64,000 bases of DNA from Rhizobiales bacterium CCH3-A5 (GCA_001556025.1 LSIB01000163.1:62001-126000); one strand, 5' to 3'. Shown: positions 42,516 to 52,583, counted from the stretch's first letter. The notes: generated by a model not told the origin, from the sequence alone. A program made the numbers and translations.

Positions 42516-44389
42516 CAGACCATCTCCCGCCGGTCGATGCCCGGATTGGCCAGCACGAAATGGCCGTCGCCGAGCGCAACCTGCGTCAGCGCCGCGCCGT
42601 CCCGCTCCTGACGGAAGGCCTTGCCCCAATGGCTCTGGTCCGACGCGCCGCCGGGCGCGGCGAGCTTGAAGTCGAGCGGCCGGTCGAGATCGGCGAAAGG
42701 CACCGATTTCAGCAGCGCCCTTGTGTAGGGATGGGCGGGCTGCGTGAACAGCAAGTGCCGCGGCGCGATCTCGACGATGCGGCCGTTCGCCATCACCGCG
42801 ATGCGGTCGGCCATGTAGTTCACCACGGCAAGGTTATGCGAGATGAACAGGAAGGTCAGCCCGCGCTCGGCCTGCAGGTCCTTGAGCAGGTTGAGGATCT
42901 GCGCCTGCACCGAGACGTCGAGCGCCGAGACCGGCTCGTCGCAGATGATCAGCTCCGGATCGAGCGCCAGCGCGCGGGCGATGCCGATGCGCTGGCGCTG
43001 CCCGCCCGAGAAGGAATGCGGATAGCGGTTGAGGAAGCGCGCATCGAGCCCGACATCCTCCATCAGCGCGCGCACGCGCCCGATCTGGTCCGCGCCCTCG
43101 CCCCGGCCATGGATCACCAGCGGCTCGCGCAGGATGCTCATCACCGTCATGCGCGGCGACAGCGAAGAGACCGGATCCTGGAAGATCATCTGCACCTTCG
43201 GCCGGAAATTCCGCAGCGCCTCGCCATTCAGCGCCAGCACGTCGGTGCGACTCCTGCCGTCGTCGAAGACGATCTCGCCGGCGTCGGGCGTCACCGCCCG
43301 CATCACGATCTTGCTGACCGTGGTCTTGCCGCAGCCGCTTTCGCCGACGAGGCCGAGGCATTCGCCGCGCCTGATCTCGAAGGAGACGTCGTCGACCGCG
43401 ACCACGGTCGAAAGCGTGCCCTTGCCGAAGAACTTGCGCGAGCCGGTGGTGTAGGTCTTGCGCAGCCCCGAGACGCTGAGCAGCGGCGCCGCCGCCTCGG
43501 CGGGTTTGGACGGACGCGCGGCGGCCGGGGGACGCGGGCGCGCCTCGCGCAGCGCGACAAGCCGCTCGCCATCTTCCATGTCGAAATGCGGCGAGGCCTT
43601 GAGCAGCGCCTTGAGATAGGGATGACGCGGCCGGCGGAAGATGTCCTCGACCGGGCCGCTCTCCATGATCTCGCCATGGTAGATCACAACCACCTCGTCG
43701 GCCATGTTGGCGACGACGCCGAGATCATGGGTGATCAGCAGGATCGCCATGCCCATCTCGGCCTGGAGATCGCGCATCAGGTCGAGCACCTGCGCCTGGA
43801 TCGTCACGTCCAGCGCGGTCGTCGGCTCGTCGGCGATCAGCAGCGCCGGCTGGCAGATCAGCGCCATCGCCAGCATGGCGCGTTGACGCAGGCCGCCCGA
43901 GAGTTCGAAGGAATAGAGACCATAGGCGCGGGCCGGGTCCTTGAAGCCGACGCGCTTCAGCATCGCCTCGATCAGCGCGCGGGCTTCCGCCTTGCCCGTG
44001 GGGCGGTGCAGTTGCAGCGCCTCCTCGATCTGGTTGCCGATGGTGTGGACCGGCGAGAGCGAAGACATCGGCTCCTGGAAGATCATGCCGATGCGCCCGC
44101 CGCGCAGCGCCCTGATCTCCTTGCCCTCCGGCTTCAGGCCGGCGATATCGATCGACGAGCCCGGTGTCTGCGGGTCTCGGAACAGGATTTCGCCGCCGGT
44201 GACGCCGCCATTGCGTGGCAGAAGCCCCATGATCGCCTGCGAGATGACCGATTTGCCGGAGCCGGATTCGCCGACCAGCGCTACGGTCTTGCCGGCCGGC
44301 ACGCGCAGCGAAACGCCCTTCACGACATCGCGAGCAAGTCCGTGGACCGTGAAGCCGATCCGCACATCGTTGATCCGCAGGATATCCAT
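42515..44389 (-). CDS. Dual-domain peptide ABC transporter ATPase (YejF-like)
   Basis: The 624-residue protein has two fused ATPase domains. The first has Walker [10 protein letters not shown] (about 40), signature [15 protein letters not shown] and Walker [14 protein letters not shown]. The second has GESGCGKTT (about 345), [15 protein letters not shown] and [13 protein letters not shown]. An oligopeptide-type C-terminal extension follows each ([24 protein letters not shown]). This is the YejF/GsiA layout. It is the first gene of the importer unit and is divergent from the gene at 44583, with 193 bases between. Confidence 0.93.
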   Translation of the reverse strand: MDILRINDVRIGFTVHGLARDVVKGVSLRVPAGKTVALVGESGSGKSVISQAIMGLLPRNGGVTGGEILFRDPQTPGSSIDIAGLKPEGKEIRALRGGRIGMIFQEPMSSLSPVHTIGNQIEEALQLHRPTGKAEARALIEAMLKRVGFKDPARAYGLYSFELSGGLRQRAMLAMALICQPALLIADEPTTALDVTIQAQVLDLMRDLQAEMGMAILLITHDLGVVANMADEVVVIYHGEIMESGPVEDIFRRPRHPYLKALLKASPHFDMEDGERLVALREARPRPPAAARPSKPAEAAAPLLSVSGLRKTYTTGSRKFFGKGTLSTVVAVDDVSFEIRRGECLGLVGESGCGKTTVSKIVMRAVTPDAGEIVFDDGRSRTDVLALNGEALRNFRPKVQMIFQDPVSSLSPRMTVMSILREPLVIHGRGEGADQIGRVRALMEDVGLDARFLNRYPHSFSGGQRQRIGIARALALDPELIICDEPVSALDVSVQAQILNLLKDLQAERGLTFLFISHNLAVVNYMADRIAVMANGRIVEIAPRHLLFTQPAHPYTRALLKSVPFADLDRPLDFKLAAPGGASDQSHWGKAFRQERDGAALTQVALGDGHFVLANPGIDRREMV

Positions 44390-44582
44390 AACGTCGCTAG
44401 AACCGCCCCTTCCCTATCCCCGTGCCGTGCGTCAGACGTGCACTAGACGTTGAAAGCCGGGCTTTGCCAATGGCATTCGACATGTTGGCGCTTTCCCTTA
44501 GACATTGTCCGCGCGTGATGACATCGACGCAACGCGGCCCTGCCTGAAATTGCCATAATCCGCATTTCGCTACAGCAACTCC

Positions 44583-47486
44583 GTGACCATGACGCAGCTC
44601 TGTCGTCAGGCCCGACAGTCCGACCCTGTCTCCGGCCGCCGGAAAAGCCTGCGCCGGCAGGCGCGCTGCCGCATTGCGCTTGGCCGCAAGCTGGCACACA
44701 TATGGGCACCGCAGGCGCGGGAGACGAACGCGCCGCCAGAAAGCGCCGGACAGGACCGCCCGTTGGAGAGCAACCTCTTCCGTTATGTCTGGCAGAAGAG
44801 CCGCGGCGAACAGATCATCGTCCTGCTGATCATCCTCGCCTCGATCCCGTTCTACTGGGCCTCGTTCAACGTGCCCAAGCGCATCGTCAACGACGCCATC
44901 CAGGGCGGCGCCTTCAAGGACGGCAAGACCAGCGCCACCCTGTTCGACATCGGCTTCCATTGGCCGGGCTTCCTGGGCGGGTCGGAGGTCAGGCTCTTCG
45001 ACGGCTTCCAGGTCGATCAGCTCGGCCTTTTGCTCGGCCTAAGCTGCTGGTTCCTGGTGCTCGTGCTGATCAATGGCGGTTTCAAATACGTCATCAACCT
45101 GCAGAAGGGCATTCTCGGCGAACGCATGCTGCGGCGCATGCGCTACGACCTGTTCAGCCAGTTGATGCGCTTCCGGCCCGAGCAGATCCGCGCGGTCAAG
45201 CCCGCCGAGGTCGCCAGCATGATCAAGGACGAGGTCGAGCCGATCGGCGGCTTCGTCGGAGACGCCTTCATCCAGCCGGTCTTCCTGCTCAGCCAGGCGC
45301 TGACGGCGCTGGTTTTCATTATGGTCCAGAGCGTCTGGCTCGGCTCGATCGCGTTGATCATCGTGCTGCTGCAGGCGATCATCATCCCGATCCTGCGCAA
45401 GGAGCAGCTCCGGCTCGGCCGCGAGCGCCAGATCGCCTCGCGCCAGCTCGCCGGCCGCATCGGCGAGATCGTCGACGCCGGCCCGACGATCCAGGGCCAT
45501 GGCGCGACGACCTATGTCCAGGCCGACATCGCTGGCCGGCTCGGGCGGCTCTTCGACATCCGCTACGCGCTCTACAAGCGCAAATTCGCGGTCAAGTTCC
45601 TCAACAACCTGCTCGCTCAGATCACGCCGTTTTTCTTCTATGCGATCGGCGGCTTCTTCGCGCTGCAGGGCCGGCTCGACATCGGCCAGTTGGTGGCCGT
45701 CATCGCCGCCTATCGCGACCTGCCGCCGCCGATCAAGGAGCTGATCGACTGGGACCAGCAGCGCAACGACGTCACCATCAAATACGAGCAGGTGATCCAG
45801 CAGTTCAACAGCGACGAGACCGTGGTGCTCGACGAGACCGACGGCGTGAAGCGCCTGCCCGACGAGGGCGAAATCAGGCTCGACGGTGTGCAGTTGCTCG
45901 ACAATCGCGGACAGCCGCTGCTCGCGCCCGTCTCGCTGCAGACGGCTCGTCCGGGCGCGGTCGGCGTGGTCGGCCCCAATGGCGGCGCGCGCGAGGTGCT
46001 CGGCCGCATCCTCGGGCGGCAGGCGATGGCCTATTCCGGTCGCGTTCTGATCGACGGCCACAATCTCGCCCGCTTCTCGGTCGAGCGCGCCAGCCACGTG
46101 ATCGGCTATGCCGGCAACGAGACCGAGATCATCGCCGGGACCCTGCGCGACAACATCCTGCTGCCGCTGAAGCGGAGGCGGCCGAGCGCCAGGCCGCAGG
46201 GCAAGGTCTCCCCCGAGGAGCACCGCTTCTTTGTGGAGGCGATCCGCTCCGGCAACACGCCGTTCTCCTTCACCGCCGACTGGACCGACTACGAGGGCGC
46301 CGGCCTCAAGGACGCCGAGGCGCTGGAAGCCCATATCCGGCTGGTGCTCGACGTGCTCGGCTGCGCCGAGGACGTCTACGAACTCGGCCTCGACGGAAAA
46401 GTGGTCGCCCCGCTGAACGAGGGCGCGGAAGGCCGCATCATCGAGGCGCGGCGGGCCGTCGCGGCCGAACTCGCCGGCAGCAAGCTGACCGGCCTGATCG
46501 AGCCCTTCGATCCCGAGCGCTACAACGCCAACGCCACCGTTGCCGAGAACCTGATCTTCGGCACGCGCACCGGGCCGCGCTTCGCCAGCGAAACCCTGCT
46601 CTTCGAGCCCTATGCCCACGCCATCCTCAAGGCAGAGGCGCTGATCGAACCGCTGAGCGATGTCGGCGCGCGCATCGTCGCCACCGTGGTCGAGATCTTC
46701 GAGGGGCTGCCCGTCGGCCACGCCCTGTTCGAGCGCTACGCCTTCGGCGCGAGCTTCGATTTCGAGCGGCTGAACGAGCTGGCGGCACTGGTCTCCAAGC
46801 ACGACATGCGCGCTCCGCTCGACCCCGAGACCGAGCGCGACCTGGTGGCGCTGGCGCTCGGCTATATCGAGCCCAAACACCGACTCAACCTGCTCGACGA
46901 CCGGCTGCGCCGGCGCATCCTGCGGGCGCGCGCCAGCTTCAAGGCGCATCTGCCGGCCGATGCGGTGGAGGACGTCTCCTTTTACGACCCCGACCGCGTC
47001 ATGATGGGCGCCAGCGTCCGCGACAATTTGATGTTCGGCCGCATCGGCTTCGGCGTCGCCGATGCGGGCCGCAAGGTCGCGGGAATCGTGCGCGCGGCGC
47101 TGCTGCGCGCGGGCCTCGAAAGCGCGCTTTACCGGCTCGGCCTCAACACCGATTGCGGCATCAGGGGGCGCTTCCTGCCGACGCGGCTGAAGCTCGCCGT
47201 GCCGCTGGCCCAGGCCCTGATCAAGGCGCCGCAGATCGCGATCCTCGACGCCAGCGCCTTCCTGGCGACAACGCGCGATCCCGGCGAGGTCGTGGCGCGG
47301 TTGCGCGACCACTGCGCGCGGATGACGCTGTTCGTGCTGGTCAGCGATGCTAGTCTGGTATCGGACGTCTCGCCGCGCATCGTCTTCGACGGCGTCGTCG
47401 GCACCGTCGAGGATGACGATGGCGAGGAGGCGAGGCCGGCCCGGCCGCCGCGGCGAAACGTCCCGACCATGGAGGCGCGACCATGA
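44583..47486 (+). CDS. ABC-exporter-like protein with degenerate nucleotide-binding domain
   Basis: The protein has up to 967 residues. A true start at the TTG at 44763 (MESNLFRYVWQKS) is quite possible, since the first 60 residues look non-conserved. An exporter-type membrane domain covers about 75-390 (QIIVLLIILASIPFYWASF, MRYDLFSQLMRFRPEQIR). The ATPase-like part is abnormal: Walker A reads GPNGGAREVLG with no lysine, the Walker B position reads IAILDASAFL without the catalytic glutamate, and no LSGGQ is seen. Three segments, AGTLRDNILL, NATVAENLIFG and GASVRDNLMFG, look like repeats of the exporter motif after the Q-loop. It probably does not hydrolyse ATP normally. It overlaps the next gene by four bases. 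Confidence 0.8.
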   Translation: MTMTQLCRQARQSDPVSGRRKSLRRQARCRIALGRKLAHIWAPQARETNAPPESAGQDRPLESNLFRYVWQKSRGEQIIVLLIILASIPFYWASFNVPKRIVNDAIQGGAFKDGKTSATLFDIGFHWPGFLGGSEVRLFDGFQVDQLGLLLGLSCWFLVLVLINGGFKYVINLQKGILGERMLRRMRYDLFSQLMRFRPEQIRAVKPAEVASMIKDEVEPIGGFVGDAFIQPVFLLSQALTALVFIMVQSVWLGSIALIIVLLQAIIIPILRKEQLRLGRERQIASRQLAGRIGEIVDAGPTIQGHGATTYVQADIAGRLGRLFDIRYALYKRKFAVKFLNNLLAQITPFFFYAIGGFFALQGRLDIGQLVAVIAAYRDLPPPIKELIDWDQQRNDVTIKYEQVIQQFNSDETVVLDETDGVKRLPDEGEIRLDGVQLLDNRGQPLLAPVSLQTARPGAVGVVGPNGGAREVLGRILGRQAMAYSGRVLIDGHNLARFSVERASHVIGYAGNETEIIAGTLRDNILLPLKRRRPSARPQGKVSPEEHRFFVEAIRSGNTPFSFTADWTDYEGAGLKDAEALEAHIRLVLDVLGCAEDVYELGLDGKVVAPLNEGAEGRIIEARRAVAAELAGSKLTGLIEPFDPERYNANATVAENLIFGTRTGPRFASETLLFEPYAHAILKAEALIEPLSDVGARIVATVVEIFEGLPVGHALFERYAFGASFDFERLNELAALVSKHDMRAPLDPETERDLVALALGYIEPKHRLNLLDDRLRRRILRARASFKAHLPADAVEDVSFYDPDRVMMGASVRDNLMFGRIGFGVADAGRKVAGIVRAALLRAGLESALYRLGLNTDCGIRGRFLPTRLKLAVPLAQALIKAPQIAILDASAFLATTRDPGEVVARLRDHCARMTLFVLVSDASLVSDVSPRIVFDGVVGTVEDDDGEEARPARPPRRNVPTMEARP

Positions 47487-47932
47487 CGATCGAAGACGAC
47501 ATCGCCTGTCTCAAGCAGTTTCCGCTGTTCCGCAGCCTGCCCAAGCCGCGCCTGAAGCTCGTCGCGCTGATGGGCGAGAAGCTGGAGTTCGACGCCGGGA
47601 CGCGGATCATCGACGAGGGCGAACGCCCGGAAGGGGTCTATTTCATCCTCGGCGGCGAGGTCGAGCTCTCGCATGAGCGCGACGACGGCCACACCAAGCG
47701 TTTCGTGCTGGCGACCGGCATGGTCTTCGGCGACGTGCCGCTGCTGTGCGACCAGCCCTATGTCGGCATGGTCACCGCCAAGAGCGACGTCTCGGCGCTC
47801 AGATTGCCGCGCGACCTGTTCTTCGAACTGCTCGAGACCATACCCGATTTCAGTATCGCGCTGTCGCGCGATCTCGCCTCGCGGCTCTACAAGCTCGCCG
47901 ACGCGGTGCTGCACAGCGAGAAGGTCCATTGA
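47483..47932 (+). CDS. Stand-alone cyclic-nucleotide-binding-domain protein
   Basis: The 149-residue protein is a single CRP-type sensor domain without a DNA-binding part. It shows FPLFRSLPKPRLKLVALM, GTRIIDEGERPEGVYFILGG and a phosphate-binding-cassette region GMVFGDVPLLCDQPYVGMV. In cAMP-binding members the cassette has FGE and a phosphate-contacting arginine; here the glutamate is Asp and the arginine position is Tyr, so cAMP binding is doubtful. It lies between, and is coupled to, the ABC-like gene and the cyclase-like gene, which suggests one functional unit. Confidence 0.85.
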   Translation: MTIEDDIACLKQFPLFRSLPKPRLKLVALMGEKLEFDAGTRIIDEGERPEGVYFILGGEVELSHERDDGHTKRFVLATGMVFGDVPLLCDQPYVGMVTAKSDVSALRLPRDLFFELLETIPDFSIALSRDLASRLYKLADAVLHSEKVH

Positions 47933-47966
47933 TGACCGCGGCCGTGATCACGAAGGCAGTCGCGCG

Positions 47967-49946
47967 ATGAGCCTGTCCCAGACTGCGGGCTCCGGCCGGC
48001 CGGCGCAGGGCGTCGGCATGGAGCAGATGTCGTCCTGGAGCCGCGACATCCGGTTCGTCTCCGGCATGGTGCTGCTGCTGTTCGCCGCGACGCATTTCGT
48101 CAACCACGCGATCGGCATCGCCGGGCTTCAGTTGATGGAGGACGTGCAGTCCTGGCGCTACTGGGTCTGGCGTTCCTGGCCCGGCAGCGTGCTGCTCTAC
48201 GGCGCCTTCATCGTGCATCCGCTGTTCGCCATGCTGCGCGTGGCGCAGCGGCGCACGTTCAAGATGCCGCTGCGCGAGATGCTGCAGATTGCGCTTGGCC
48301 TCGCCATCCCACTTTTCCTCGTCGATCACATCGTCGGCACGCGGGTGATGGGGACCTTCTTCGATCTCGACGAGAGCTATCCCGCCGTTCTGCGCCGGCT
48401 CTGGCCGGGGCTGGCCACCAATCAGACCATCCTGCTGCTGCTGGTCTGGGCCCACGGCATCATCGGGCTGCATTTCACGCTGCGCTCACGCGACGGCTAT
48501 GCCCGCTGGCGCGATCCCTTCATGCTGGCCGCCATCCTGATCCCGATCCTCTCCCTGATCGGCTTCGCCGTGGCCGGCCGCGAGGCCGCGCTGCTGACGC
48601 GGTCGCCGGAGCAGTATTCCGATGCCGCGATCACGATGTTCAACCAGAACGTCACCTGGGCGAAGACAGCGTTCTACGGGCTCGTCGGCGGCTTCGTGGC
48701 CTTTGTCGGCATTCGCGAGATCAGGGTTCGGACCTCGCGCCACATCACCGTGCGCTTCGTCGGCCATGGCGTGCGCAAGCTGACGCCGGGCCTGACCGTG
48801 CTGGAGATGTTTCGCCGTTTCGGCATTCCCCATGCCGCACTCTGCGGCGGACGAGCGCGCTGCGCCACCTGCCGCGTGCTGGTGCTGGACGGGGCCGACG
48901 GCCTGCTGCCGCCCGGCCCCAACGAGGCCAAGCTGCTCAAGCGCATCAGCGCGCCCGACCGCGTCCGCCTCGCCTGCCAGATCAGGCCGCGCGACGACGT
49001 CCAGGTCCAGATCCTGCTCGCCTCGCGCCTGACCGGCACGACCGCGCGCGAGATCGAGCCGGACCAGTCCTCGGGCAAGCGCGGCCTGACCATCATCGTC
49101 GCCGACCTGCGCGCCTTCTCGGCCATGGCCGAGCGGCAATTGCCGCAGGAGCTGATGGGCCTGCTCAACCGCTTCTTCGACGAGATGGCGCAGGCGATCG
49201 CGGCCCATGGCGGACGCATCGACGCCTTCTACGGCGACGGCTTCATGGCCGTGTTCGGGCTGGAGGGCAGCCCGGCCAGGGCGGCACAGGCCTCGATCAG
49301 CGCGTCCGGCGACATCGTCCGCGCGGTCGAGGCGCTCAACCGCGAATTCGGCGCGGCACTGCCTCTGCCGCTGCGAATCGGCATCGGCATCCATACCGGC
49401 CAGGCGATCATCGGCGCGGTCGAGAACGAGAGCCTCGGCCGCCGCGACATCACGGTCGGCGAAACGGTGATGGTGGCGAGCCAGCTCGAATCGGCGACGC
49501 GGCGGGTGCTTGCCGACGTCGTGGTCTCGGAGGACACCATCAAGGCGACCGGCCGCGGCTATCGCGGCACGACGACCCTGAAGGTCTCGATCAAGGGTCG
49601 CGACAAGCCTCTGACGGCTTATGGCTTCGCCAGCGCTCCGGAAACCGCGAAGGACGAGGACGAGCCGGCGGCGACGCTGCTGATCAAGACGAAAGCCGCG
49701 CCGTCGCAAGACCAGGCGCAGACCGCCGACGCGGCCGGGACGACCGGTAACGGCAAGTCCGGGGCTGCCGATGAAGGCGAGGTCGTCATTCCGGAGAAGG
49801 CTGCCGAGACGGTTGCCGAGGACGAGCGCATCGACGAGGCCGAGAGCGTCGACCGCGAGGCGAAGCCGGCCCGCAAACCCAAGCCGGCCGCACGCAAGGC
49901 GGCCAAAGCGAAGACGGCTGAGACGAAACGATCCGGCGAGGCCTGA
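47967..49946 (+). CDS. Membrane/ferredoxin/class III cyclase fusion with altered catalytic residues
   Basis: The 659-residue protein has three parts. About 25-250 is a six-helix membrane anchor with several histidines (FAATHFVNHAIG, IVHPLFAML, WAHGIIGLHFTLR), resembling haem-b anchors of succinate dehydrogenase. A 2Fe-2S ferredoxin domain follows with LCGGRARCATCRV and a fourth cysteine in RLACQI. The class III cyclase domain (about 370-540) keeps the metal aspartates in IIVADLRAFS and FYGDGFMAVFG. The purine-selecting lysine is replaced (GRIDAFYGDG), and the transition-state Asn and Arg are Met and Gln (GETVMVASQLESATR). The last 100 residues are Ala/Lys/Glu-rich and disordered. Redox control is likely; catalysis is uncertain. 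Confidence 0.85.
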   Translation: MSLSQTAGSGRPAQGVGMEQMSSWSRDIRFVSGMVLLLFAATHFVNHAIGIAGLQLMEDVQSWRYWVWRSWPGSVLLYGAFIVHPLFAMLRVAQRRTFKMPLREMLQIALGLAIPLFLVDHIVGTRVMGTFFDLDESYPAVLRRLWPGLATNQTILLLLVWAHGIIGLHFTLRSRDGYARWRDPFMLAAILIPILSLIGFAVAGREAALLTRSPEQYSDAAITMFNQNVTWAKTAFYGLVGGFVAFVGIREIRVRTSRHITVRFVGHGVRKLTPGLTVLEMFRRFGIPHAALCGGRARCATCRVLVLDGADGLLPPGPNEAKLLKRISAPDRVRLACQIRPRDDVQVQILLASRLTGTTAREIEPDQSSGKRGLTIIVADLRAFSAMAERQLPQELMGLLNRFFDEMAQAIAAHGGRIDAFYGDGFMAVFGLEGSPARAAQASISASGDIVRAVEALNREFGAALPLPLRIGIGIHTGQAIIGAVENESLGRRDITVGETVMVASQLESATRRVLADVVVSEDTIKATGRGYRGTTTLKVSIKGRDKPLTAYGFASAPETAKDEDEPAATLLIKTKAAPSQDQAQTADAAGTTGNGKSGAADEGEVVIPEKAAETVAEDERIDEAESVDREAKPARKPKPAARKAAKAKTAETKRSGEA

Positions 49947-50013
49947 GATCAATCCCGGGACGAGTTTCGCTCGCTCAGGATGACGGTCTGGTTCCGAGTG
50001 ACGTCGAGATGCT

Positions 50014-50637
50014 TCAAGCCGCCCCGTACACCAGAAAGCGGCGGCGGCCGAAGCCGGCTTCCTGCAGCGCGGGATCCGCGATCGTCAGCGCGAGATCGAT
50101 GATCGGCGGCGCGGTCCGCACCGCCGTCAGCGCGCCGATCTGCCCCTGCGCCCGGTCGAGATCGAGCGCGTAGTCGATCACCAGCGTCGTCGCCCGTCCC
50201 GCAAGATCGAGCAGGACGGGCGGGACGGCCTCAGCCCGCCCGAACGGTTTCAGCGAGAGGCCCAACAGCGCCAGCCCGAAAGGTTGCTCCGGCGCGAGTT
50301 CCACCTCCTGCAGCTTGGCCGCTATATGGCGCACGCGGCAGGGAAACCCGTTCAGCATCTGCGCGGAGAAGGCCGGGATCTTCGGGTCGACAACCGTCAC
50401 CGCGGTCGGCCGGTGCGTCAGGAAGCCGGTGATCGGCAGGCCCGCCCCGCCGATCTCGACGACATGGGCGCAATCACGCATGGCATGGGCTGCCAGCACC
50501 TGCCGCAGGCAGGCCGCCGGCCCGGCAAGATGCGGCAGCAGCACGCCCGCGGGCGCGCACGCCCCATCCGGGGCCGCGTCGTCACGGCCCGCGCTGGCAA
50601 TTGCGGGAGCGCTCGCATAGGGTCCCGCCGGTTTCAT
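50014..50637 (-). CDS. Methyltransferase-like protein, function unknown
   Basis: From the ATG at 50637 the protein has 207 residues. HVVEIGGAGLPITGFLTHRP followed by VTVVDPKIPAF resembles the SAM-binding beginning of a Rossmann methyltransferase. A later LVIDYALDLDRA strand and a C-terminal GFGRRRFLVYGAA follow. The open frame continues upstream to 51213, but there it lies antisense to the gene at 50671 and looks non-coding. It is divergent from that gene with only 33 bases between starts. The acceptor is unknown. Confidence 0.62.
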   Translation of the reverse strand: MKPAGPYASAPAIASAGRDDAAPDGACAPAGVLLPHLAGPAACLRQVLAAHAMRDCAHVVEIGGAGLPITGFLTHRPTAVTVVDPKIPAFSAQMLNGFPCRVRHIAAKLQEVELAPEQPFGLALLGLSLKPFGRAEAVPPVLLDLAGRATTLVIDYALDLDRAQGQIGALTAVRTAPPIIDLALTIADPALQEAGFGRRRFLVYGAA

Positions 50638-50670
50638 TGACACATTCCCGATCCCGCATCCGGCCATTGC

Positions 50671-51333
50671 ATGAGCAGCGACACGCCCCCCGACGCCTTC
50701 TACGACATCATGCGCGGCGTCGCAGCCCTGACCGGCAACAGGGTCGTCGGCGATCTGGCGAAGCTGCTCGGAGACGGGATGCCGCCCGACCTCTGGATCG
50801 CCGTCAATCACAAGCAGATCGCCTCGAAGCGCTGGCTCGTCGATGCGCTGGCGCAGGTGCTGCCGAGGCCCGAAGGCCCGGTCTGGGTGCTCGGGGCCTG
50901 GTATGGCGTGCTCGGCGCGCTGCTGCTCGACGACGAGCGCCTGAGCATCACGGAGGTGGTCAGTCTCGACCGCGACCCGGCTTGCGCCCCGGTGGCCGAA
51001 AAACTGAATCGCCGGCATCTCCGCGACGGCCGCTTCCGCGCGCTGACCGCCGATATGACGACGCTGGACTTCGGCGCGCAGACGCCCCGGCCCGGCCTTG
51101 TGATCAACACAAGCTGCGAGCATCTCGACGACGTGCCGGGCTGGCTCGCCACCCTTCCCGCCGGCCCGCCGCTGCTGCTCCAGTCCAACGATTATGTCCG
51201 CGAGCCCGACCACCGCAGTTGCGTGCCCTCGCTCGACGCCTTCATCGCGCAGGCAGGCCTCTCGGAACTCTGGTTCTCGGGCGCGCTGCCGACGAAGAAC
51301 TACACCCGCTTCATGCTGATCGGCCGGCGATGA
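50671..51333 (+). CDS. SAM-dependent methyltransferase-like protein
   Basis: The 220-residue protein shows a Rossmann start (GPVWVLGAWYGVLGALLLDD), an acidic second strand (TEVVSLDRDPACAP), DFGAQTPRPGLVINTSCEHL and a C-terminal strand pair (YTRFMLIGRR). These fit class I methyltransferases, but I do not recognise the subfamily. It overlaps the GT4 gene start (ATGA), so it belongs to a glycan-related operon with the two following transferases. Confidence 0.65.
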   Translation: MSSDTPPDAFYDIMRGVAALTGNRVVGDLAKLLGDGMPPDLWIAVNHKQIASKRWLVDALAQVLPRPEGPVWVLGAWYGVLGALLLDDERLSITEVVSLDRDPACAPVAEKLNRRHLRDGRFRALTADMTTLDFGAQTPRPGLVINTSCEHLDDVPGWLATLPAGPPLLLQSNDYVREPDHRSCVPSLDAFIAQAGLSELWFSGALPTKNYTRFMLIGRR

Positions 51334-52583
51334 GCGCTCCCGCGCCCGAGCCGGTCGTCGCCGTCGCCATGAAGGGCTATCCGCGCCTGTCGGAAACCTT
51401 CATCGCACAGGAACTGCTCGGGCTTCAGCGGCTCGGCCTGCCCTTCGCGATCTGGTCGCTGCGCCAGCCGACCGACGCTGCACGGCACCTGATGCATGGT
51501 GAGATCACGGCGCCGGTGAGCTATCTGCCCGAATATCTGCGCGACGACCTACCCCGCGTCGGCCGGGGGCTGCTGCGAGCGCTGGCGCATCCCGGCTTCT
51601 GGCGGCTGCTGCCCGTCTTCCTGGGGGACCTCGTCCGCGACCGGACGCGGAACCGCCTGCGCCGCTTCGGCCAGGCCTGCGCGCTCGCGCGCGAACTGCA
51701 GCCGACGATCCGCCATCTCCACGTCCATTACCTGCACACCCCGGCCTCGGTCATCCGCTATGCGGCGCTGATCCGGGGCCTGAGCTGGTCGTTCTCGGCC
51801 CATGCGAAGGACATCTGGACGACGCCCGACTGGGAGAAGCGCGAGAAGATCGCCGATGCCCAATGGGGCGTGACCTGCACGCGCGACGGCCACGCCGAAC
51901 TCGCCCGCCTGTCCGACCGCCCGGACAAGGTGGCGCTGGTCTATCACGGGCTCGATCTCGGCCGTTTTCCCGCGCCGCCCGTCCGGCTCGCCCGCGACAG
52001 CGGCGACCCGGCCGATCCGGTGCGCTTCGTCACCGTCGGCCGTGCGGTCGAGAAAAAGGGCTTCGACGACCTGCTGGCGGCGCTGGCTTTGCTGCCGCCC
52101 CGTTTGTACTGGCGGCTGACCCATATCGGCGGTGGAGAACTGCTCAAGACCTTGCAGGCGCAGGCCGCCACCCTCGGCCTCGCCGACCGGATCACATGGG
52201 CCGGCGCGCAGGCGCAAGAGCCCGTGATCGCTGCGCTGCGCGAAGCCGATCTCTTTGTGCTGCCCTCGAAACAGGCCGGCGACGGCGACCGCGACGGCCT
52301 GCCCAATGTCGTGATGGAGGCGGCGAGCCAGGCCTTAGCCGTGGTCGCGACCGATTTCGCCGGGATTCCGGAATTCGTGCGACAGGGCGTCGAGGGTGTG
52401 CTGGTCGCGCCCGGCGACGTCACAGCGCTAGCCGGAGCGCTCGTCGAACTGGCCACCACGCCCGAGCGCCGGCTCGCGCTTGGGCGTGCAGCCTTCGCGA
52501 GGCTGACCGGTGATTTCTCGGCGCAGGCCGGCCTCGCCCGGATCCATGCCGCGCTGCTCGCCTCCGTGGCGGCGGCACGATGA
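51330..52583 (+). CDS. Glycosyltransferase family 4
   Basis: The 417-residue protein begins VVAVAMKGYPRLSETFIAQE, a typical start for colanic-acid/exopolysaccharide-type transferases. The GT1 domain has VRFVTVGRAVEKKGFDDLLA, ITWAGAQAQEPVIAAL and the donor-binding DGLPNVVMEAASQALAVVAT with GIPEFVRQGVEGVLVAPGD. A histidine-rich HLHVHYLHTPASVIRY segment lies in the N-terminal domain. It is coupled by ATGA overlaps to both neighbours, so the three proteins are made together. Confidence 0.88.
   Translation: MSAPAPEPVVAVAMKGYPRLSETFIAQELLGLQRLGLPFAIWSLRQPTDAARHLMHGEITAPVSYLPEYLRDDLPRVGRGLLRALAHPGFWRLLPVFLGDLVRDRTRNRLRRFGQACALARELQPTIRHLHVHYLHTPASVIRYAALIRGLSWSFSAHAKDIWTTPDWEKREKIADAQWGVTCTRDGHAELARLSDRPDKVALVYHGLDLGRFPAPPVRLARDSGDPADPVRFVTVGRAVEKKGFDDLLAALALLPPRLYWRLTHIGGGELLKTLQAQAATLGLADRITWAGAQAQEPVIAALREADLFVLPSKQAGDGDRDGLPNVVMEAASQALAVVATDFAGIPEFVRQGVEGVLVAPGDVTALAGALVELATTPERRLALGRAAFARLTGDFSAQAGLARIHAALLASVAAAR

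Noticed and set aside
45039..47312. A 757-codon minus-strand frame and an 883-codon second plus-strand frame (44702-47353) over the ABC-like gene
   Set aside because: Both have low-complexity shadow composition; the frame at 44583-47486 has recognisable membrane and exporter motifs.
49950..49990. A half copy of the GTCAT-type palindromic repeat (ending AGGATGACGG)
   Set aside because: Only one arm is visible and no inverse partner lies nearby.
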